Assembly: GCA_027625915.1 (NCBI GenBank)
Contig: JANTQA010000030.1
Location: 3,906,001-3,970,000 of the forward strand
Source of the DNA: Anaeramoeba flamelloides
Lineage: Eukaryota; Metamonada; Anaeramoebidae
Direction of reading: 5' to 3'
DNA length: 64,000 nt
A program made the position numbers and the translations under genes. Below the pieces are notes generated by a model. It was not told the origin of the DNA, did no database searches, and saw only the letters and a program-made list of their open reading frames with translations. Positions 56,643 through 64,000 of this stretch are shown here, one piece after another. Each line of letters starts with the position of its first letter. The stretch's first letter is position 1.

Positions 56643-57772
56643 GTATTTTTATATATATTTATGTCAATATATTTTTTTTCATTTTTTTGATTTATCTAAC
56701 TATCTATCTATCTATCTATCTATATTTCTTTATTTTTATCAATCTATCAAAATAATATAATATATTATTATTTTATTAAATTAGAGTGATTTATTAAAAA
56801 GAAAAATATTTCGAAATAATAAATAAAAAAGAATTATTAATCAAGTTTCACTCCTTTTTTTTTTTTTATTTAACAATTAAAATAAAAAAAATATTTTTGG
56901 GGGTGAATCAAAACGAAACTCAAAAAATAATTGTTTTTTATAAAAATTTTTACTCTTTGACTTTTTATTCTGTACTTTTTAGTTTTTAGTTTTGAGTTTT
57001 TAGTTTTTAATTTTTATTTAATTAATACAAAATCAGTTTCTGATTAAAGATAACATCATTTCAAAAAGTGAAAACCAAAAAATTTTAAAAAAGTATCTCG
57101 AAAAGGGTTTAAAAAGGTAAATATATTCATTTGAGGGGAAAATTATTAGTTATCAAATTTGGACAAATTCTTATTTTTTTCAAAAATAGTCAATTATATT
57201 GTTATATATATTGGCTGTATGAATTTAAAAACCTGTTTTCAGGATGGTTGAGGATGTGGGGATGATTTGATCAGTTTGGAGGGATGGTTTCGAGGATATG
57301 TTCGGGATTTTTGTTGATGGTTTAAAAAATTTATAAGTTAGAATTTTGAAAAAAAAAAGATTAAGATAGGAATTTGACTTGTGTACTTTTTTTAAAGGCA
57401 AAAATTTTTTCGACTAAACTTTGGTGCTTAAAATTGGGTTATCAACATTTTTTTAAAAATATTTAGTCTTGATGTTTTCAATATCTTTCATTTTCTATAA
57501 CAAAAGTAATAAATTACCACCAATCACAAAATAATCTTTATGATTTTATCATTTCGTAATCCTTAAACACCATTAAAAAATATCATGCTAATAATTTAAT
57601 AATCAAATAAATCTTTAAAAATATCAAAAACAAGCAATTTGACCAATTTCACAATTTCAAAAAAAAACGAAAGCCCAAAATATACCACCCTTTGAGTTGA
57701 TTTATTAAAAAATTAACATTCTTTTAATGTACAGCTACTTTATTTTCATTAGAAAAACTAATATTTAAAAAG
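56643..57772. other. Intergenic region
   Basis: 3' flank of the fusion gene and of the unidentified minus-strand gene that converges on it. A TATC microsatellite lies at 56697-56722. Nothing else recognised. The words TTTTTAGTTTTTAGTTTTGAG near 56980 are a local tandem of AGTTTT units. Confidence 0.5.
56697..56722. repeat. TATC tetranucleotide microsatellite
   Basis: About six CTAT units just after the stop codon of the CH-cytidylyltransferase gene. Confidence 0.9.
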
Positions 57773-59039
57773 TTATTTTATCATAAACTTTTCTGCTATC
57801 AAAGTGCCCATATATTTTTTATAAATATCAATTGTGGTATATAATTGACCTTTGTAGAACAAATAAGAAATAAGTGGAATAATACGCATTAAAAATTGTT
57901 GATAACCATATGAAATAAAACTAATTAATGAAGATTTTATTAAAAAATAAAAAACTCTAGTGTTTAGGGGAAATCCAGGAAAAACAAGAATGTTTGTTTT
58001 GAACTTCTACTGTTGTTTGAATAATAAATAGGAAACAATTTTCACTTCATTTTCCACACCTTTCTTTTTAGAAATTAAGTCACCAAATGAAGTGTGTTGG
58101 GATTTTTTGTCTCTATTTGAAAAAGGAAATGATGATGAAGTAAAAAAATTTAACATGTGTTATTCAAATATCAGGATCAAAGATTGAATAGAATTGCAAT
58201 AGAAAATTATACGATTTTTCTCAACAATTATTTTCACAATTTTATTAACCCTAGAATAACACATTTTTACCAAGTGGTTATTGATCTTGCAACGTAAAAA
58301 ATTGTTACAAATGAATTATGTTTTAAAAAAAAAATCAAAAAAAAAAAACAAAAATGTGAACAAAAAGATTTCAATTTTGAAAAATTCCAAAAAAAATTTT
58401 TTCTTCTAATATTGATACAAACTCTTTTAACAACAAGTGATTTACTCACTACAACTGAGCACCTTTGACCAGAAAATGGTTTAGTTTGTAATTTATATTT
58501 TACAATTATGTGGTGCATTGGAACTAGATTAAAAAAATACAAATTCAAAAAACAAAGGCTTTAGGATTTAATAACCCCCATAAATAAATAAAAAATAGAA
58601 TAATAACGATTTTTTTTTTCAAAATTAAATTTTATCTTAACCATGACACTTAAAAGAAATTGTAAATTGAGAAATTGACCGATTTGATATTCAATATTTA
58701 TTTTTCATTTTCAATTTTCAAAAATTATATACCAGTAAAACAGATTAATATCATTTTTCTCCATTTTACAAAATGAATAAACAAAATCAAATTAGAAAAT
58801 ATATTGTACCACCACTCTCACCCCTTGAAGTGTTCTGAAGAGATCATTTAAAGAATTAATAATTTTTGTATAAGATTTTCAATAATAAAAACACGTTCTG
58901 ATTTAGATATTACAAAACATTTCTTGCTGACCTTATTTAATTGTAGAGGTCGAATCCAACCGAAGTGTACCAAATCAGCATCTTTGATACAATTTACAGA
59001 CTCAACACATGGGCTTGATTTATTATGCAAGCTTGGCAT
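57773..59039 (-). CDS. Unidentified spliced gene, provisional model
   Basis: Three minus-strand stretches look coding and have compatible splice sites. Exon 1, 58895-59039, begins MPSLHNKSSPCVESVNC and contains LVHFGWIRPLQL and KKCFVISKSE before a GTGTTT donor. Exon 2 starts at 58523 after AATCTAG and reads PMHHIIVKYKLQTKPFSGQ; its end is uncertain (a phase-compatible donor lies after GGTCAAAG, a stronger GTGAGT lies a few codons later but in the wrong phase). The last exon, 57773-57920, reads FISYGYQQFLMRIIPLISYL, then FYKGQLYTTIDIYKKYMGTL, then IAEKFMIK and a stop. Residue composition is ordinary and not homopolymer-driven, unlike surrounding frames. A family F MITE lies in the second intron. 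I do not recognise the family, and the exon 2-3 join is a guess. Confidence 0.4.
58010..58174. mobile_element. MITE family F, copy 3
   Basis: 165 bases, TA on the left, GA on the right. Left CTGTTGTTTGAATAATAAAT and right reversed CTGATATTTGAATAACACAT, both leading into sequence with TTTCACTTCATTTTCC or its equivalent. It would lie in an intron of the provisional gene 57773-59039. Confidence 0.75.
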
Positions 59040-59864
59040 CTTGTATTAGTATTTTGTGAAAATAAGTTTTGGGTAACTTGAAAAAAAAAAAAAATTACAA
59101 AAGAAAAAAAAGAGAAACATTCTAATTTTTTTTTAAAAACAAATACTCCTTCTTCAAAAACAGAACTTTATAGTTTTTCTTTTTGTATAAAGTATTTAAA
59201 AACGACTTATACACTAAAAAGAACAATTCCCAATTTAAAAGTTATTTAGGATTGATAAAATTTATTATAGTTACTATGGATAACAAATTGAATAACCCCC
59301 TATCTTTTTTTTAATACTTACGGTTAAAAAATATTTTTTATTTAAATAAAAAAAAAGAATAAAAATTTAAAAATACTTTTTTTAAAAGAAAAATTTATCA
59401 AATCAATAAAGCCAGATTAATAAAGTCAACTATTATTCTTCTTTCATTGTTTAAAGAATTCAAAAAAAAAAGAAAGGAATTCTGATAAACCTTTTTCATT
59501 GATATATTACTCTATTAATTATTCATTATTTTAATTTTTGCTAAAAAAAAAAAATATGTACCAACCCTCCCAAAAAAAAAAAACAAACTAATTAAAAAAT
59601 TGTTTTTAGAAAACAAACTACAAAAAAGAAATTAAAAAAAACGAAATTAACAAAAAACTAATGAAAAATAAAAAAAAAAAAAAAAAAAGAAACAAGATTG
59701 ACTTTATTTCATCAAAACAGACTAGATAATTATTTTATTTAGCACTAATAACTTGTAGGTTAGGAATAACTATTTTCTGTTATAAAATGAATTATCCCAA
59801 ACACAACTTCACATGTGATTAAAAATTAGAAAAAAGCAATCTTTATATAGGAATTAAAAAATTC
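59040..59864. other. Intergenic region
   Basis: Upstream of the provisional gene and downstream of the BTB gene. AT-rich with several poly-A runs (near 59570 and 59670). No feature recognised. Confidence 0.5.
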
Positions 59865-61604
59865 TTAATCTTCAACATCTCCCGTTACGACATATTCAAC
59901 CGAATTTGAAATTAATCTGGCACCGTCTGTTTTTTGGTTCCAAAATTTGCTTTTCCCTGAAACTGGGAAAAGATTTAAAACAATTACCTTGCCAAAAGTA
60001 CGGCTTCTTTGCTTTTCGGCGATCAATATGGTATGATCGGACCAAAATGCGATCACTTTAGATCCATGTTCAACTGTCCTTGCGTCTATATGATACGATG
60101 CCCTCCCACCATTGAAAATGGAAACACTCTTCATAATTGGGTGGTTTGGCTCTGTGATATGGCCAAGCTTTAGGTGCTTTTTTTCAAGGAACTGTCTTTT
60201 ACAGACTGGTAAAAAGGGCTCATCTATTATTCTGCCATTTAGCTGGCCTGCGAATTCATTCGCCATTGCACCACAGGAGCATACGACTAATCCGCCACCG
60301 TCTTCAACAAACCTCGCCAATAAGTTGCCCACATTTTCTGGTTCCTTCATTAGCGAATTGGTATAAAAGAAGATGGCATCGAAATTTTTAATATCACCAT
60401 AACTTAAGCTTTTTTTTTGATCGGTTTCTGAGACGTTGATGGTCTCGATATTGTGTATCCCATTTGATAATAATGATTTTTTTACATTATTATTGGAAGT
60501 CTTTTTTATTGGGGATGCCAGTAATAACAATTTGATTTCCTTTTTAATGGTCTTTTTAGTTAATGGTTTTGCTATTTTATTTCTTAAATTACTATTCTGG
60601 TGTGTGGTAGTATTAGGATTTCCCAACAATATTTGTTTATTGTCATTTAACGAGAGTGGGTTATTTTCTATTTCCATTGATCCGTCCTTCGTAATTTGTT
60701 GATTTTGGTTTTGGTTATTGTTATTCACATTTGAAGTGGTATTTAAAAATAAAGACGTTGGTACAGTTGATGTTAAATAATCTGTTGAAGAGCTTTCATT
60801 TGGTTTGTTATTGTTATTATTGTTATTATTACTATTGTTACTATTGTTATCACTTGACGTTGTTTTTTGACAAAGCGCATCAAATAATGTTTTGAAATCA
60901 AACAACTCATATTTACCAAGGGTTTTTAACTGTGGCGCGGTCATTTTTGTTAATTGGATCGATGGCAACAAATATTTCAAAAAGAAATGAGTGTTTTGTG
61001 AATTAATCTCTCTTTTTGTTTCTTTGCACAAAAAGTCTGCTAATTTTTTTAAAAGCAAAAAGAGATCGTATTCCGCAATACCAATATCACTTCTGCCACT
61101 TAGCCATAGCCTTAGTGCCTCCAGAAAAGTGATCTTTTCAAAGAGCATCGCTAAAGGTGATTGTTCAATAACTTGCTCCTCAGAGCTTTCTTTTTGCTGT
61201 GTTCGTGAATTGTTTCCGCCAGATCTGAGTGCTGTTGTTGGTGATGCTAACTGCTCAAGGCATGCGATATAAAGATCTGGGAATTCTAATATTAATGATG
61301 CGCTAATCAATTGGTAGATCCATTTTGGTTCAATGCGTAGTGTGTTAGTGTAATTGAACTCTAAAACTGCTCGAAAGACTTCGGGTTGCACATTACTGAA
61401 CCTTACCTCTTGGACCTTTTGGTGGTTTTCAGATCTCCACCCTTTTGGATAAAACAACGATTCAAAATAACGTGAATTCGTAGACAATAAGAGTTTGTGG
61501 GCTTTAAATCGTTCTTCGTATTTACCAACAATGAAAATTACATCAGTTAATTCAGAATTTTGATAGATTTTTTTTAATTTGTCATCAATCGAAAATTGGT
61601 ACAT
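59865..61604 (-). CDS. BTB/POZ protein with C-terminal GATase1-like domain
   Basis: A 579-residue single-exon protein. Residues 15-120 form a BTB/POZ domain (SELTDVIFIVGKYEERFKAHK, core motif; LLLSTNSRYFESLFY; AVLEFNYTNTLRIEP), the protein-interaction fold used by cullin-3 adaptors and many dimeric regulators. Residues about 150-245 are helical and may be a BACK-like extension. Residues about 250-345 are low-complexity, rich in N, S, T and Q. The last 220 residues, from IKLLLLASPIKK, have an alternating beta/alpha pattern with FDAIFFYTNSL, VEDGGGLVVCSCGAM and NHPIMKSVSIFNGG, resembling the class I glutamine-amidotransferase-like or ThuA-like fold; CSCGA sits where the nucleophile elbow would be. 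Whether it is catalytic is unclear. BTB is confident; the C-terminal assignment is by pattern only. Plus-strand frames over this span are shadows. Confidence 0.88.
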   Translation of the reverse strand: MYQFSIDDKLKKIYQNSELTDVIFIVGKYEERFKAHKLLLSTNSRYFESLFYPKGWRSENHQKVQEVRFSNVQPEVFRAVLEFNYTNTLRIEPKWIYQLISASLILEFPDLYIACLEQLASPTTALRSGGNNSRTQQKESSEEQVIEQSPLAMLFEKITFLEALRLWLSGRSDIGIAEYDLFLLLKKLADFLCKETKREINSQNTHFFLKYLLPSIQLTKMTAPQLKTLGKYELFDFKTLFDALCQKTTSSDNNSNNSNNNNNNNNKPNESSSTDYLTSTVPTSLFLNTTSNVNNNNQNQNQQITKDGSMEIENNPLSLNDNKQILLGNPNTTTHQNSNLRNKIAKPLTKKTIKKEIKLLLLASPIKKTSNNNVKKSLLSNGIHNIETINVSETDQKKSLSYGDIKNFDAIFFYTNSLMKEPENVGNLLARFVEDGGGLVVCSCGAMANEFAGQLNGRIIDEPFLPVCKRQFLEKKHLKLGHITEPNHPIMKSVSIFNGGRASYHIDARTVEHGSKVIAFWSDHTILIAEKQRSRTFGKVIVLNLFPVSGKSKFWNQKTDGARLISNSVEYVVTGDVED

Positions 61605-62278
61605 TTGAAGAAGAAAGAAATAAACAGAAAAAAATATTTGAAAAGAAAAAAAAAATGAAAAATTAATTTTGGAAAATTTACATTAGAATATACGTCTGAA
61701 GAAACTTGGTCATTAGAAATCTTTTATATTATAATTTGTATGTCAAAAATATATTTGTTGTTTTGTTTTTTAAAGTCAGAAAAAAGTTATTTGTCTTTTT
61801 GAATTTTCTTTTTTTAAAAAGAAGTAAAAATTAAAAACAATCAAATAATAACAAAAACACACATCTCATGAGTAAAAATATCTTTTCTTCAATGTTTTGA
61901 AAAGAAAGAGAGAGTAAAAAAAATTGAAAAAATCAATTCTCTTGAAAATCAAAAGTAGTTTATTTTTTTTTAAAGACTTTTTTATTAGATCTCTTTTTGT
62001 TAACAAAATAATAGTGTAATTGAAAAAATCATATCTAAGATCAAGAAAAATAATATCATATATATGCTCAATATTAGGAATCAATTTATACAACATTAAA
62101 AATTTGTAGGAACAATTTTTTATTTAATTGTCAACCCTGTAGTAAATTAAAAATTATTATAAATTTTTGGGAAATAATAAAATGATATTATTGAATATCA
62201 AAGATTCTCAATAAATATCAATATTTATCAGAGGTTTTTCTTTTTTTAAATGTTTCAATTTTCAGAAAGTTCAAAAGT

Positions 62279-62302
62279 TATATATATATATATATATATA
62301 TT
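62279..62302. repeat. TA microsatellite
   Basis: About 12 TA units in the upstream region of the BTB gene. Confidence 0.9.
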
Positions 62303-62697
62303 TGATATTTAATTGATGGTCATACTGATTTTTTCAAATTCAAATTTTCGAAATAAATTTCAGGCATTGAAAAAATTATATAAATTGAACAAATACTAAA
62401 AGCAAAGAAATACAAAATGATTATTAAACACCCACTATTAGGACCCCCCAAATTATCTGTTCCCCTAAAAATTTTTAAAAAAATGATTCAAGTATTATTT
62501 ACAATTAATTTTTCAAAATTTCATTTTTTTTTTCATTAATTAATTCAATCATATTTCCATTTTCAGATTTCTCTTTTAAATACATCAAATAAATATTAAA
62601 TAAACTTTGTAAAATAGTTTATTTTAAGTTGACTTTCGATCAATAAAAAACTTTTAATCATTTAAACTTTAATTAAAAAAATCCTAAAATTAACTTA

Positions 62698-62889
62698 CAG
62701 TCAGTTTCAAATTTAAGGCACAAACTTTCAACAAAATTTAAGGTACAATAAAAATCTCAAATTAATAAAAATCCTGATTCTAGTAAAATAAATTGCAAAA
62801 ATTCAAATTCCAAATTTGGTGCCTTAATTTGAATTTTCCTGTTCCTTAAATTTCGTTCAAAGTTTGTACCTTAAATTTGAAACTGACTG
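62698..62889. mobile_element. MITE family A, copy 5
   Basis: 192-base palindromic element, TA on both sides, ends CAGTCAGTTTCAAATTTAAG and, reversed, CAGTCAGTTTCAAATTTAAG. These outer 20 bases are identical between the two arms, so it is among the best-preserved copies at its tips. Confidence 0.88.
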
Positions 62890-63274
62890 TACGAATACCA
62901 GAAAATCAATAAAACAGAAAAAAAAATTATCCAATTAACATCAATTTGATTATATGGTATTTTTTAATATTTTAATAAGACTTTTTATTAATTCTCATGA
63001 GTTTTGATCAATGGATGAATTTTACCTATGGAGAATTAAAAAACGTTTTTCAGAATTTATTTTAATGGCGTTTGGAATTAGTTCCTTGGTTATGCCCCAT
63101 ATTAAGGAAAGTGTAAAATAAATTGAAAAAAATTTCATTTTAATTATTTATTTAATTATTGTGAGAAAGTAGTAATCAAAGGAAATTTACTAAATAAAAA
63201 AAAGTAGAAAAATAATTAAAATATTAAAGTTTTACTATTATTATATCATTTAAATGACCAAACTCAAAAGTATC

Positions 63275-63535
63275 CACTGTCGTTAGATTTTCCAGGATTT
63301 GAAAGAAGTTAATAGAATCTTTGATTTTACTCTATTATTTCGAACCCTGGAAAACCGCCGTTATCTTTTTTAATTTGAGAAATAAAAAGAAAAATTTTGA
63401 AATTGTCTTTTAATTTCTTAAATTAAAAAAAAAATGATGTTAGGTTTTCTTGAGTTTTCTGTTTATTTGTAAAATCTATAGATTTTACACATAAAAAAGA
63501 AAACCCCAAGAAAAACACGGCACTCTATGACACTT
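63275..63535. repeat. Family D foldback repeat
   Basis: CGTTAGATTTTCCAGGATTTG at the left (core), facing AATTTGAGAAATAAAAAGAA and TTAATTTCTTAAATTAAAAA arms, then GGTTTTCTTGAGTTTTCTGT and AAAATCTATAGATTTTAC, ending ACGGCACTCTATGACACTTG, the inverted edge motif. Confidence 0.6.
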
Positions 63536-63629
63536 GAAGATACTTCTCTGGAAATAGGAGGAGTAAAAACCCGATAGAAAGATTATTAGCCATAAATAAA
63601 TATTCCACAAATTGTAATTAATAAATTGA

Positions 63630-63730
63630 TATTCCACTGTCGTTAAGTTTTTTTTTAATTTAAAAGAATAGAGTAAAATCTTTAATTTTGTTAAATTCTT
63701 TTGAATTAAAAAAAAACTAAGGCACTACTC
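63630..63730. repeat. Family D repeat, short copy
   Basis: CACTGTCGTTAAGTTTTTTT followed by AAAAGAATAGAGTAAAATC and an AAAAAAAACTAAGGCACTA end; a miniature version of the neighbouring copy. Confidence 0.5.
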
Positions 63731-64000
63731 CTAAAAGTGGGGCACAATGTACTCGAATTTGTATATTTTTTTACTATTTTAGGAATTTTTTATTTTCATT
63801 TTTTTTATTTTCATTTTTTCTTTATTACTTTCAGTTTTCTAACCATAAGAGCTTTGATATAAAATTCTCGACAAGAAAAATAAATTTGGTGATTTTGATT
63901 AACCAGATTAAAGAGTTTTTGAGTATTTTTCCGAAGGATAACATTTTTTTATAAGTTTTTTTTTAAATTTTGGTTAATTTTTTTTTCCATTTGATTCTGA

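Larger units (their letters stand above)
61605..64000. other. Intergenic region to window end
   Basis: Upstream of the BTB gene. Contains a TA microsatellite (62279-62302), family A copy 5 (62698-62889) and two family D repeats (about 63275-63535 and 63630-63730). No gene supported up to the window edge. Confidence 0.55.

Noticed and set aside
58940-58960. GGTCGAATCCAACC, which resembles a tRNA T-arm
   Set aside because: No acceptor stem, D-arm or anticodon arm can be built around it, and it lies in a probable exon.
60112-61272. Plus-strand frames of 84-93 codons
   Set aside because: Shadows of the BTB gene.

Overview
The window looks like the nuclear genome of a very AT-rich, free-living unicellular eukaryote. 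Genes are sparse and split by ordinary GT-AG introns, the standard genetic code is used (TAA stops end recognisable proteins), and homopolymer runs are everywhere. A Rab24-like GTPase, a heterotrimeric G-protein alpha subunit, CDC14, TAF9, BTB and calponin-homology proteins, poly-N/poly-Q tracts and a lysine-rich linker fit an amoeba or amoeboflagellate; an Anaeramoeba-like organism is my best guess, but this rests on style and not on a marker gene. I see no rRNA, tRNA or CRISPR.

Layout. 1848-2876 (-) encodes dUTPase with an extra N-terminal domain that resembles a worn-out LAGLIDADG homing endonuclease. 8432-15884 (-) is a Rab24 gene of four exons; its last intron is about 6.6 kb and holds several transposon-derived repeats. 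16067-16249 (-) is a doubtful small ORF. 20694-27309 (+) is a seven-exon gene for a 954-residue cysteine-repeat surface protein with signal peptide and GPI-like tail; its second intron is swollen to about 3 kb by a dead LINE and a MITE. 28652-29170 (+) is TAF9. 33967-38028 (-) is a five-exon G-alpha gene. 43716-45161 (-) is CDC14. 48282-48884 (+) is a DUF3228-like protein. 54543-56642 (+) is a two-exon gene whose product joins two calponin-homology domains to a TagD-like cytidylyltransferase and a HAD phosphatase. 57773-59039 (-) is a probable unidentified spliced gene. 59865-61604 (-) is a BTB protein with a C-terminal glutamine-amidotransferase-like domain.

Between and inside the genes lies a dense population of short inverted-repeat elements. 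At least three families are flanked by TA dinucleotides with several copies each (called A, B and F here), plus one single TA-flanked element (E), one family with long terminal inverted repeats (C), one foldback family rich in GTTAGGTTTTTTTGAG-type arms (D), and two TTAA-flanked elements, one inside the other. Two LINE copies and one LINE 3' fragment are heavily decayed. No transposase gene is visible, so the small elements must have been moved by enzymes encoded elsewhere.

The genes do not form an operon or pathway. Rab24 and G-alpha serve trafficking and signalling, CDC14 the cell cycle, TAF9 transcription and dUTPase nucleotide hygiene. All recovered splice models keep the frame across every junction, which is the main support for the multi-exon calls. 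The most unusual protein is the CH-CH-cytidylyltransferase-HAD fusion; the dUTPase with a remnant homing-endonuclease domain and the BTB-amidotransferase-like fusion come next.
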